Part shown: piece by piece, positions 33,651-41,216 of the stretch
Numbering within the stretch: the stretch's first letter is position 1
Layout: the number at the start of each line of letters is the position of its first letter
Assembly: GCA_019347575.1 (NCBI GenBank)
Contig: JAHWKY010000013.1
Location: 1-64,000, forward strand
Direction: 5' to 3'
Source of the DNA: Actinomycetota bacterium
Lineage (GTDB): Bacteria > Actinomycetota > Nitriliruptoria > Nitriliruptorales > Nitriliruptoraceae
Length of the DNA stretch: 64,000 nucleotides
Position numbers and translations under genes: made by a program
The notes under the pieces: generated by a model
What the model was told of the DNA's origin: nothing
The model's input: the letters and a program-made list of their open reading frames with translations, nothing else
The model's database searches: none

Positions 33651-35792
33651 GTGCTGGCTCCTGACGATCCGGTCACCGCGATCACGGGCATCGGTCCCGC
33701 GAAGGCCAAGGCCCTCGGGCAGCTCGGCATCGCCACGGTGCGCGATCTGATCGAGCACTACCCCCGCCGGCACGCCGACCTCGGCGCGATCAGCTCGGTC
33801 GAGGACGCACCCATCGGTGACCCCGTGACGCTGATGGGCACCATCACGTCGTGGGAGCAGCGTCGCGCCCGCGCGAAGGGAGGTCGCCGGCTCGACATCG
33901 CGACCGCCACGGTCCGCGATCGCGATGGCGCCTACTTCACCGCCACGTTCTTCAACCAGAGCTGGCGCGAGAACCAGCTCCCCGCGGGCACGTTCGCGTC
34001 CTTCAGCGGCAAGCTCAAGCGCTTCCGCGGCGACCTCCAGGTCACCATGCCGGAGGTCACGGTCCTCGGGGACGAGGAGGAACCAGGCAACCACCGCCGG
34101 CTCACGCCCATCTACCCCGCCACCTCGGCGCTGCCTTCCTTCAGGTTGGCGCAGTGGATCGAGGCCGCGCTCGACGACCTGCCGCCGCTGCCCGACCACC
34201 TCCCGGCGTCCCTGAAGGACGAGTACGACCTCGTGGACCTCGACTTCGCGTTCCAGCAGCTCCACCACCCCGACGACCGCGCGAGCGCCGACGCCGCGAC
34301 GCACAGACTCAAGTTCGACGAGCTGTTCACCCTCCAGGTCGGCCTGCAGTGGCGACGCGTGCGGCTCGAGGCGGAGGTCGCGGGGAAGGACAACAGCCCC
34401 GTCGCGGGACGCTTCGCCGCTCGCTTCCTCGAGCACCTGCCCTTCGATCCGACCGGCGCGCAGCATCGCGCGTTCGACCGCATCGCCGCGGATCTGAAGC
34501 GCGATCGTCCCATGCACCGCCTCCTGCAGGGGGATGTGGGCTCGGGCAAGACGCTGGTGGCGGTCTGGACCATGCTGTGCGCGGTCGACAACGACCGCCA
34601 GGCCGCCCTGATGGCCCCGACCGAGGTCCTCGCCGAGCAGCACCTGCGCACCCTGACCGACCTGCTCGCCCCGCTGGGTGTCAACGTCCTGGACGGCCTG
34701 CGCATCGAGGCGCTGACCTCGTCGACGCCCACCTCCGAGCGGCGCCGGATCCTCGGCGAGCTGCTGTCGGGCGACGTCGACGTGATCATCGGCACCCACG
34801 CGCTGCTCGAGGAAGGGGTGCGTTTCGCCGACCTCGGGGTCGTCGTCATCGACGAGCAGCACCGCTTCGGCGTCGGCCAGCGGGTGCGCCTGCGCCAGAA
34901 GGGCGAGGAGGCGGGCGGTGGTCCGGACGTGCTCGTGATGACCGCGACGCCGATCCCGCGTTCGCTCGCGCTCACGCTCTACGGCGACCTCGACGTGACC
35001 GTGCTGGACGAGCTCCCGCCCGGCCGCAAGCCGATCGTCACCCAGCTCATCACGCCCCGCGAGGCGGCGCGGCGCCAGGGCTTGTACGGCTTCGTCCGGG
35101 AACAGGCCCAGCGTGGGTTGCAGACCTACGTCGTCTGCCCGCTGGTCGAGGGATCGGAGGCCATCGAGGCTGCGTCCGCAGAGCAGACCCACCGACGGCT
35201 GGCGGAGGAGGTGTGGCCGGACCTCGAGGTCGGGCTGGTGCACGGGCGCATGCGCTCCGACGTCAAGGAGGGGGTGATGTCCGCGTTCCGACGGGGCGAG
35301 ATCCACGTCCTGGTCGCGACGACCGTGATCGAGGTGGGGGTCGACGTGGCCGCGGCCAGCGTCATGGTCATCGAGGACGCGGAGCGCTTCGGGATCAGCC
35401 AGCTCCACCAGCTGCGAGGTCGGGTCGGGCGGGGCGCTGAGAAGAGCTACTGCGTGCTCTTCGCCGGCTGGAACGCCCCGCTGACCGATGAGGCCGTGCG
35501 TCGGCTCGAGGCCGTGACGGCCACGACCGACGGGTTCGAACTGGCCGAGGTCGACCTCGAGATCCGCGGCGAGGGCCAGCTGTTCGGCGAGCGCCAGTCC
35601 GGCCTGCCGGACCTGAAGCTCGCGCGCCTCACCCGCGACCGCAAGCTGATCGAGCAGACGCGCGAGGCTGCCAGGACCCTCGTCGAGGCGGATCCCGATC
35701 TCGACGAGCGGACCAACCACGCACTGCGCGCCGAGGTGGTCCGGCGCTACCGCGGTGGCCTCGAGGAGCTCGAGGCGCTCGCGACGGGCTGA
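33651..35792 (+). CDS. recG: ATP-dependent DNA helicase RecG
   Basis: A 713-residue superfamily 2 helicase that remodels stalled forks and branched DNA. The N-terminal wedge/OB domain (about 1-230) begins with a helix-hairpin-helix-like ITGIGPAKAKALGQLGI. The motor has Walker A LQGDVGSGKTLVA, the DEQH box VVIDEQHRFG, TATPIPRSLALTLYGDLD and, in the second lobe, VATTVIEVGVDV and QLRGRVGRG. GTG start at 33651. Confidence 0.96.
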   Translation: MLAPDDPVTAITGIGPAKAKALGQLGIATVRDLIEHYPRRHADLGAISSVEDAPIGDPVTLMGTITSWEQRRARAKGGRRLDIATATVRDRDGAYFTATFFNQSWRENQLPAGTFASFSGKLKRFRGDLQVTMPEVTVLGDEEEPGNHRRLTPIYPATSALPSFRLAQWIEAALDDLPPLPDHLPASLKDEYDLVDLDFAFQQLHHPDDRASADAATHRLKFDELFTLQVGLQWRRVRLEAEVAGKDNSPVAGRFAARFLEHLPFDPTGAQHRAFDRIAADLKRDRPMHRLLQGDVGSGKTLVAVWTMLCAVDNDRQAALMAPTEVLAEQHLRTLTDLLAPLGVNVLDGLRIEALTSSTPTSERRRILGELLSGDVDVIIGTHALLEEGVRFADLGVVVIDEQHRFGVGQRVRLRQKGEEAGGGPDVLVMTATPIPRSLALTLYGDLDVTVLDELPPGRKPIVTQLITPREAARRQGLYGFVREQAQRGLQTYVVCPLVEGSEAIEAASAEQTHRRLAEEVWPDLEVGLVHGRMRSDVKEGVMSAFRRGEIHVLVATTVIEVGVDVAAASVMVIEDAERFGISQLHQLRGRVGRGAEKSYCVLFAGWNAPLTDEAVRRLEAVTATTDGFELAEVDLEIRGEGQLFGERQSGLPDLKLARLTRDRKLIEQTREAARTLVEADPDLDERTNHALRAEVVRRYRGGLEELEALATG

Positions 35793-35834
35793 CACCGCGG
35801 GACCGACGAGGGATAGAGGGGAGGAAGGAGCTCG

Positions 35835-36410
35835 GTGCGAGTCATCGCCGGCATCGCCAAGGGCCGCACCCTGGTCGCGCCCGAGGGTCGACGCGTCCGT
35901 CCGACGACCGACCGCACGAAGGAGGCCCTCTTCTCGATCCTGCAGCCCGAGCTGCGCGCGGCGTCGGTAGTCGACCTGTACGCCGGGTCCGGCGCGCTCG
36001 GGATCGAGGCGCTCTCACGCGGGTCGGCGCACGCGACGTTCGTCGAGCGTCACGGACGCGCACTCGCGGCGCTCGAGCGCAACCTCGAGGTCACCGGGCT
36101 CGGCGATCGGGCCACCATCGTGCGCGCCAGCGTCGGCGCGGCTCTGACGGAGCGGCTGCCCGGCGCCCCCTTCGGTATCGCCCTCCTCGACCCGCCGTAC
36201 GACATCGACAGCGACCAGCTCGCCGACGTGCTCATGGCGCTCGTGGGCCAGCTCGCGCCCGGCGCCCACGTGACGGTCGAGCTCGGTCACCACGGCGACC
36301 CGCCCCGCTGGCCCCCCGGTATCGAGCCGGGCCGGGACCGCCGCTACGGTGACACCCGCCTCCACGAGGGGCACGTCCCACACGACCGCAGCCCGGGAGA
36401 AGCAACGTGA
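35835..36410 (+). CDS. rsmD: 16S rRNA (guanine966-N2)-methyltransferase RsmD
   Basis: A 191-residue SAM-dependent methyltransferase of 16S rRNA. It has MRVIAGIAKGRTLVAP, the TKEALFSIL helix, the SAM loop VVDLYAGSGALGIEAL and the catalytic DPPYD. The C-terminus is a little longer than usual. GTG start at 35835; overlaps coaD by four bases, as in most actinobacteria. Confidence 0.95.
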   Translation: MRVIAGIAKGRTLVAPEGRRVRPTTDRTKEALFSILQPELRAASVVDLYAGSGALGIEALSRGSAHATFVERHGRALAALERNLEVTGLGDRATIVRASVGAALTERLPGAPFGIALLDPPYDIDSDQLADVLMALVGQLAPGAHVTVELGHHGDPPRWPPGIEPGRDRRYGDTRLHEGHVPHDRSPGEAT

Positions 36411-36898
36411 CCGTCGCGGCCGTGATCCCGGGCAGCTTCGACCCCATCACGATGGGCCACGTCGACATCATCGAGCGGGCGGCGTCACGCTTCGACCAGG
36501 TGACCGTGGCGGTGCTCGAGAACCCTTCCAAGCAGCCGCTGTTCACGATCGACGAACGGGTCGAGCTGATCGAGGGCACGGTCGCCCACCTCGACAACGT
36601 CAGCATCGCGCGCTTCCGCGGGCTGCTGGTCACCTTCTGCAACGCCCACGGCATCCGGCTCATCGTCAAGGGTCTGCGCGCCGTCAGCGACTTCGAGTAC
36701 GAGCTGCAGATGGCGCAGATGAACCAGCGCATGGGTGACGTCGAGACGCTGTTCCTCACGACGACGCCGGAGTTCAGCTACCTGTCCTCCTCGCTGATCA
36801 AGGAGATCGCGCGGTTCGGGGGACCGCTCGAGGGCTTCGTGCCCGACCTGGTGCAGAAGGCGCTGCGCGAGCGTCTCGGCCACGAGGAGTCCCCCTGA
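36407..36898 (+). CDS. coaD: Phosphopantetheine adenylyltransferase CoaD
   Basis: A 163-residue nucleotidyltransferase that makes dephospho-CoA. It has PGSFDPITMGHVDIIERA with the HxGH-type site (here TMGH), VKGLRAVSDFEYE and the SSSLIKEIARFGG motif. GTG start at 36407. A family-C hairpin begins two bases after the stop codon. Confidence 0.96.
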   Translation: MTVAAVIPGSFDPITMGHVDIIERAASRFDQVTVAVLENPSKQPLFTIDERVELIEGTVAHLDNVSIARFRGLLVTFCNAHGIRLIVKGLRAVSDFEYELQMAQMNQRMGDVETLFLTTTPEFSYLSSSLIKEIARFGGPLEGFVPDLVQKALRERLGHEESP

Positions 36899-36900
36899 GG

Positions 36901-36930
36901 GTGCTCAAGGAGGCCGGAGGCCGTTAGCAC
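36901..36930 (+). repeat. Family-C hairpin, long form, after coaD
   Basis: A single 30-base copy: GTGCT and AGCAC outer arms and a 4-bp inner stem GGCC-GGA-GGCC. It begins two bases after the coaD stop codon. Confidence 0.8.
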
Positions 36931-37048
36931 GACCTGACCTGCGCCCCGCTCCGTGGAGACCTGGCCTCACTGGTGAGCACAACTCTCCACGCAGCGACAT
37001 GTGGGTACGCTCACCTGGCGCATCCCCCCGAGCGCAAGGCGGTGCCTC

Positions 37049-37612
37049 ATGTCCGCGGACGCGTCCCAACAGACCAGCGAGTACATCACGCCGGCGGCCA
37101 TCCCGCCGGACGTCGAGGCGAAGCTGCACGTCCTCGAGCGGCTGGTCGCCGACGCGAAGACCGTGCCCCTGTCGGCGAGCATCATGCTGAACCGCGCCGA
37201 GATCGATGGCGTCCTGGCTGAGCTGCGGGCCACCATCCCCGAGGAGCTGCGGCAGGCGCGCTGGGTCATGAAAGAACGCGACGAGCTGATCGAGAAGGCG
37301 CTGCGCGACGCCGAGCGGCTCGTCGGCGACGCCCAGGACGAACGCGCCCGGTTGATCGCCAAGACCGAGGTGGTCCACGCCGCTAACCGCGAGGCCGACC
37401 GCATCGTCGAGGAGGCGCGCGAGCAGGCGCGCCAGATCCGGCTGGAGGCCGAGGACTACGTCGACGCCAAGCTCGCCAACTTCGAGGTGGTGCTCACCAA
37501 GACCCTCTCCGCCGTCGAGCGGGGACGGGAGAAGCTGCGGGGGCGGATGGGCACCGACGAGCTGGCCGAGGCCGAGCCCGACGTCGAGGACGACGAGCTC
37601 GACGAGGCCTAG
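37049..37612 (+). CDS. SepIVA-like coiled-coil cell-division protein
   Basis: A 187-residue protein whose centre (about 25-165) is almost all heptad-patterned helix rich in Glu, Arg and Ala (VHAANREADRIVEEAREQAR), with an acidic C-terminal tail. It is like the DivIVA-domain protein SepIVA of mycobacteria and the F0F1 ATPase b-subunit-like annotations of the same gene. It stands between coaD and DUF177, the place of the mycobacterial gene. The ATG at 37049 starts the conserved part; an earlier in-frame ATG (37001) would add 16 basic residues that look unrelated. Confidence 0.72.
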   Translation: MSADASQQTSEYITPAAIPPDVEAKLHVLERLVADAKTVPLSASIMLNRAEIDGVLAELRATIPEELRQARWVMKERDELIEKALRDAERLVGDAQDERARLIAKTEVVHAANREADRIVEEAREQARQIRLEAEDYVDAKLANFEVVLTKTLSAVERGREKLRGRMGTDELAEAEPDVEDDELDEA

Positions 37613-37618
37613 TACGAA

Positions 37619-37640
37619 CGACGCCGCATCCGCGGCGTCG
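37619..37640 (+). terminator. Perfect 9-bp hairpin after the SepIVA-like gene
   Basis: CGACGCCGC and GCGGCGTCG pair perfectly around ATCC, seven bases after the stop codon. There is no T-run. The sequence is close to the hairpin after ddl (20716-20741), so it may belong to a repeat class used as a terminator. Confidence 0.65.
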
Positions 37641-37776
37641 ATGGAGCGTCCTGCCTCGTCCGCCGACCATCCGTGCGCTCCGCGCGCGTCTCGTGCGCTC
37701 GTTCGGGCCGCAGTGGCGTGTGGTACTCTCCCGCACCGGCAGGCACGTAGAGCACCCGGCAAGGATCTGTAGCACC

Positions 37777-38295
37777 GTGCGCGTAGCGGTCAGTGACCTC
37801 GTCGGACGCCCTGGGGAGACCCGTCCACTCGCCCGCGAACTCACCCGTGAGGACCTCGGGGGTGAGCCGTGGGGGCCAGCAGACGACACGCTGTCCGGGC
37901 CGCTCCGACTCGACCTCCACCTCGATTCCGTGGTGGAGGGCATCCTCGTGCGCGGCACGGTCGAGGTCGACCTCGAGCTGGCGTGTGCTCGCTGCCTCGA
38001 ACCCGTCGAGCAGCACGTCGACATCGACGTCGTCGAGCTGTTCCGTCCGGCAGGCGACGAGGACATCGAACCTGGCTACGCGATCGTCGACGAGGCGATC
38101 GAGCTCGACACCCTGATGCACGACGCCATCGTCATGGCGGTACCGCTGCGGGTGCTCTGCCGCGAGAACTGCGCCGGCCTGTGCCCCGTCTGCGGCACCG
38201 ACCGCAACGAGGCCGAGTGCGGACACGATCAGAGCTCCGGCGGCGACCCTCGTTGGGCTCCGCTGAGGCAGCTCGACCTACACGCCCGCAACTGA
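37777..38295 (+). CDS. DUF177 (YceD) family protein
   Basis: A 172-residue protein of the DUF177 family, which is almost always next to rpmF and is linked to 23S rRNA or ribosome maturation (YceD in bacteria and plants). The N-terminal RPGETRPLARE is followed by ELACARCLEPVEQHVDIDV and, near the end, CRENCAGLCPVCGTDRNEAEC, a cysteine cluster that may bind metal. The GTG at 37777 starts the conserved part. Three family-C hairpins separate it from rpmF. Confidence 0.88.
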   Translation: MRVAVSDLVGRPGETRPLARELTREDLGGEPWGPADDTLSGPLRLDLHLDSVVEGILVRGTVEVDLELACARCLEPVEQHVDIDVVELFRPAGDEDIEPGYAIVDEAIELDTLMHDAIVMAVPLRVLCRENCAGLCPVCGTDRNEAECGHDQSSGGDPRWAPLRQLDLHARN

Positions 38296-38296
38296 A

Positions 38297-38390
38297 GTGC
38301 TCAAGTAGCGAAGCGGTAGCACAACCTGAAGTGCTCAAGTAGCGAAGCGGTAGCACAACCTGAAGTGCTCAAGTAGCGAAGCGGTAGCAC
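38297..38390 (+). repeat. Family-C hairpins, three tandem copies between DUF177 and rpmF
   Basis: Copies at 38297-38322, 38331-38356 and 38365-38390 (period 34) are identical to those at 24376-24471. The first starts one base after the DUF177 stop, so the transcript between DUF177 and rpmF would carry three hairpins. They could reduce read-through or shield a 3' end. Confidence 0.85.
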
Positions 38391-38430
38391 AACCTGACCG
38401 ACCTGACCGACGACCCACTCGGAGGATCCG

Positions 38431-38616
38431 ATGGCCGTTCCCAAGCGCAAGATGAGCCGGTCGCGTACGCGCCGCCGGAAGGCCCACTGGCTGCGGATCT
38501 CCAAGCCGACATACGCCACCTGCCCGCGCTGCAAGAGCCCGATCCGCCCGCACACGGTCTGCAAGGAGTGTGGAACCTACGCGGGGCGCGAGGTCATCGA
38601 AGTCGAGGAGTTCTGA
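38431..38616 (+). CDS. rpmF: 50S ribosomal protein L32
   Basis: A 61-residue L32 with the basic start MAVPKRKMSRSRTRRRKAHW and a zinc ribbon of Cys31, Cys34, Cys44 and Cys47 (CPRC, CKEC). GGAGGA lies before the ATG. The DUF177-rpmF-rnc order is conserved over many phyla. Confidence 0.97.
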   Translation: MAVPKRKMSRSRTRRRKAHWLRISKPTYATCPRCKSPIRPHTVCKECGTYAGREVIEVEEF

Positions 38617-38651
38617 GCGGTGTCCGCGTTCGCCGTCCCGTACCCCGGCCC

Positions 38652-39392
38652 GTGAGCGCCGGAGGGGATCGGACGAACGTCGAGCAGCTCAGCGACGAAC
38701 TCGGGGTCCGTTTCCGTCACCCCGACCTGCTCGAACGAGCTCTGACGCACCGTTCGTACGCGTTCGAGAACGGCGGGCTGCGGACCAACGAGCGGCTCGA
38801 GTTCCTCGGCGATGCGGTGCTCGCCATCGTGGTCACCGACGCCATCTTCCACGATCACCCGGACGCCCCCGAAGGCGATCTCGCCCGGCTCCGTGCGGCC
38901 GCTGTCCGGGCGTCGTCGCTGGCTGACGTCGCGCGCAACCTCGGGTTGGGTCGCTACGTGCGCCTCGGCAAGGGCGAGGAGGCATCGGGCGGCCGGGACA
39001 AGGACAACATCCTCGCGGATACGTTCGAGGCGGTGCTGGGAGCCATCTACGAGGATGCCGGCCTCGAGGCTGCCGAGGCCGTCGTGCGTCGGCTGTTCAC
39101 CGATCGTCTCCACCAGCTAGCCACGCAGGGGGCCGCGCTCGACTACAAAACCAGCCTGCAGGAGCTCGCAGCCGCCGAGTACGAGACGTTGCCGCACTAC
39201 AGCGTGGTGGCGGAGGGTCCCGATCACGAGAAGACCTTCACCGCGCGGGTCGAGGTCGCGGGACAGGAGCTGGGCACGGGCAAGGGCAAGAGCAAGAAGG
39301 ACGCCGAGCAGGCCGCTGCGCGCGAGGCCTACACCCGCATCAAGGATGCCGGCGCGGCGCGAGCCGGCGACGAGCTGGGCGAGGTGGGCTGA
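38652..39392 (+). CDS. rnc: Ribonuclease III
   Basis: A 246-residue dsRNA endonuclease. The catalytic domain (about 10-150) has HRSYAFENG, the signature ERLEFLGDAVL and DTFEAVLGAIYED. The double-stranded RNA-binding domain (about 165-238) has DYKTSLQELAAAE and GKGKSKKDAEQAAAREA. The GTG at 38652 was taken because the frame before it overlaps rpmF and has no start. It matures rRNA and cleaves structured RNAs, which might include the hairpin repeats near it. Confidence 0.94.
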   Translation: MSAGGDRTNVEQLSDELGVRFRHPDLLERALTHRSYAFENGGLRTNERLEFLGDAVLAIVVTDAIFHDHPDAPEGDLARLRAAAVRASSLADVARNLGLGRYVRLGKGEEASGGRDKDNILADTFEAVLGAIYEDAGLEAAEAVVRRLFTDRLHQLATQGAALDYKTSLQELAAAEYETLPHYSVVAEGPDHEKTFTARVEVAGQELGTGKGKSKKDAEQAAAREAYTRIKDAGAARAGDELGEVG

Positions 39393-39395
39393 TGA

Positions 39396-39464
39396 GTGCT
39401 CAAGCAGGCCGAAGGCCGGTAGCACGATCGAGTGGTGCTCAAGCAGGCCGAAGGCTGGTAGCAC
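39396..39464 (+). repeat. Family-C hairpins, long form, two copies after rnc
   Basis: Copies at 39396-39425 and 39435-39464. The first has the inner stem GGCC-GAA-GGCC; the second has GGCC-GAA-GGCT with a G-T pair. The first copy starts three bases after the rnc stop. Confidence 0.8.
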
Positions 39465-39486
39465 GATCGAGTAGGAGGATCTGAGG

Positions 39487-40332
39487 GTGCTCGAGCTTCC
39501 TGAGGTCGAGGTCCTGCGCAAGGACATCGAGAAGGAGATCGTCGGCAAGCGGGTGAAGGACGTGCAGGTCGAGACCGCCTCGATCGTGCGGCCCTTCCAC
39601 CGGACGCGACCGCAGTTCGTCGAGGCGCTGGAGGGGCGCAAGATCGAGGCGGTCCGGCGCCGCGGTGCCGTTCTCTTCCTCGATCTCGACGATGGTGTGA
39701 CCTGGATCATCGACCCGGGCGACCGCGGCACGCTGCACCGTGAGACCGCGACGGCCGATCCCGGTCCCGACACGCACTTCGCCGTGAGCTTCACGATCGG
39801 CGGCGCTCTCCACCTGACCGACACCGACCGCGATCCCACCTCACGCACCGGCGTCGTCCCCACGGAGGAGGTCCTGGAGGCGGCCGGCATCGTCGACGAC
39901 GCGCTCGATCCGTTCGAGGACAACCCCACCTGGATGGAGTTCGGTCACCTGCTGCGACAAGCGGCGATGCCGCTCAAGCAGTTGCTGACCGACAAGCGCG
40001 TCATGCTCGGGATCGGGCCCGTCTACAGCGACGAGGTCCTCTGGGAGGCCGGGTTGCGCTTCGACCGCGGCTCCGAGACGCTCACCACGCAGGAGGTGCG
40101 CCGCCTCTACCGCGGCATGCACGAGGTGCTCGCGGCGGCGATCAAGCACCGGGGATCGAGCCTCGACGAGTCGCAGCCCGAAGAGGTGCTCGACGACGAG
40201 GGCGAGGTCCAGGAACACATCCGGGTGTACGGGCGTGAGGGCTCGCCCTGCTTCCGTTGCCGACAGACCATCGTGAAGGAACGGATCAGGACCCGCGTCT
40301 ACACCTACTACTGCGAGCAATGTCAGATGTGA
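39487..40332 (+). CDS. Fpg/MutM-Nei-family DNA glycosylase-like protein
   Basis: A 281-residue protein of the formamidopyrimidine glycosylase family. It has ELPEVEVLRKDIE at the start, the helix-two-turn-helix region (LKQLLTDKRVMLGIGPVYSDEVLWEAG) and a C-terminal zinc finger (CFRCRQT, YYCEQCQ). The first residues read M-L-E-L-P-E, so the residue after Met is Leu, not the Pro that is the Schiff-base nucleophile in MutM. The catalytic Glu3 is kept. Either the enzyme uses another amine or it only binds damaged DNA. AGGAGG before the GTG at 39487 supports this start. It stands where mutM does in related genomes. Confidence 0.82.
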   Translation: MLELPEVEVLRKDIEKEIVGKRVKDVQVETASIVRPFHRTRPQFVEALEGRKIEAVRRRGAVLFLDLDDGVTWIIDPGDRGTLHRETATADPGPDTHFAVSFTIGGALHLTDTDRDPTSRTGVVPTEEVLEAAGIVDDALDPFEDNPTWMEFGHLLRQAAMPLKQLLTDKRVMLGIGPVYSDEVLWEAGLRFDRGSETLTTQEVRRLYRGMHEVLAAAIKHRGSSLDESQPEEVLDDEGEVQEHIRVYGREGSPCFRCRQTIVKERIRTRVYTYYCEQCQM

Positions 40333-40607
40333 CCGTCACCGCCCGGCACGTGGTCGTCCACGGCCGGGTGCAGGGCGTCTTCTTCCGTGACAGCACCCGC
40401 CGACGGGCCGCGGCATCCGGCGTCACCGGCTGGGTACGCAACAACCCCGACGGTACGGTCGAGGCGTGGCTCGAAGGCGCCCCCGAGGCGGTCGAGGGCA
40501 TCGAGACGTGGATCCGCGGCGGGGGGCCGTCGCGGGCCGAGGTCCGTCGGGTCGAGGCCGAGCCGGCCGAACCCGAGGGTCACGGATCGTTCCAGGTCCG
40601 TCACTGA
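40320..40607 (+). CDS. acyP: Acylphosphatase
   Basis: A 95-residue acylphosphatase with both family signatures, VHGRVQGVFFRDSTRRRA (catalytic Arg) and GWVRNNPDGTVEAWLEG (catalytic Asn). It hydrolyses acyl phosphates in the cytosol. The ATG at 40320 lies 13 bases inside the end of the glycosylase gene. The mutM-acyP-smc order is the actinobacterial one. Confidence 0.93.
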   Translation: MSDVTVTARHVVVHGRVQGVFFRDSTRRRAAASGVTGWVRNNPDGTVEAWLEGAPEAVEGIETWIRGGGPSRAEVRRVEAEPAEPEGHGSFQVRH

Positions 40608-40866
40608 GAGTCGACGGTCTCGGCGTGGTCATCCGGTCGCGTCCGGTTGGCCTGGGTTGTGCCGCTAGACGGCCCCGCCCGGCCTGAGGTACGCTTTGGT
40701 ACACGCATCCAGCGGACCGCTGCGGCCCGCCCCGGGCCGTCCATGCACACGTCCGCACGGGACACGACGCACCGCGACCAGCCGGATGAGGGCCAGACGG
40801 CCGACGGCACCAACCGCATCCGCCTGTCGGCGCGCACGCGCGTCGAGCAGAGGGAGGAGAGACCGT

Positions 40867-41049
40867 ATGAGCAAGGCTCTGATGGGTTCGTTCGGTACCC
40901 CTCGCACCATCGAGTTGCTGGACCAGGTCCGCGCCCTGCGGGCCCGGGTCGAACAGCTCGAGGAGGCGCTCGCCGAGGCGGAGGCCGCCCGCGATGCACG
41001 TGAGGCCGAGGTGGTGTCCCTCGAGACCCCCGAGACCGTCAGCGCCTGA
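40867..41049 (+). CDS. Small coiled-coil protein, 60 aa
   Basis: A 60-residue protein: MSKALMGSFGTPRTIELLDQ followed by a heptad-rich helix (VRALRARVEQLEEALAEAEAA) and an acidic tail. Small proteins with the MSKALxG start and a coiled coil are common near smc in actinobacteria; no function is known. GAGGAGAG lies before the ATG, and a strong terminator follows. Confidence 0.78.
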   Translation: MSKALMGSFGTPRTIELLDQVRALRARVEQLEEALAEAEAARDAREAEVVSLETPETVSA

Positions 41050-41072
41050 CGACGCACCGCGCACCATCCTGA

Positions 41073-41095
41073 CGGGCCCCTCCGGGGGCCCGTTT
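41073..41095 (+). terminator. Rho-independent terminator after the small coiled-coil gene
   Basis: CGGGCCCC and GGGGCCCG pair perfectly around a 4-base loop and are followed by TTT. It lies 24 bases after the stop codon and separates the small gene from smc. Confidence 0.85.
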
Positions 41096-41216
41096 CGCGG
41101 TGTGTCAACGGTCGCGGCCGCGGCACCTCCGCGGCGCGTACGAGACCCCGCGCTACCCTTCGCCACCTTCCCCCGCTGACCATCCGCGGCCAGGCCGCGA
41201 GAGCGAGGCTTCAGGG

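Noticed and set aside
32520-35795. Open frame of over 1000 codons on the minus strand opposite the DAK and recG genes, and similar long antisense frames at 3917-6298 (+) and 6475-8175 (-)
   Set aside because: They are low-complexity Arg/Gly/Val-rich translations opposite well-supported genes, as expected in very GC-rich DNA with few stop codons.
40608-40866. Promoter boxes in the 259-base gap before the small coiled-coil gene
   Set aside because: TACGCT near 40689 and TTGTGC near 40659 are too far apart to be a sigma-70 pair, and no better pair was found.
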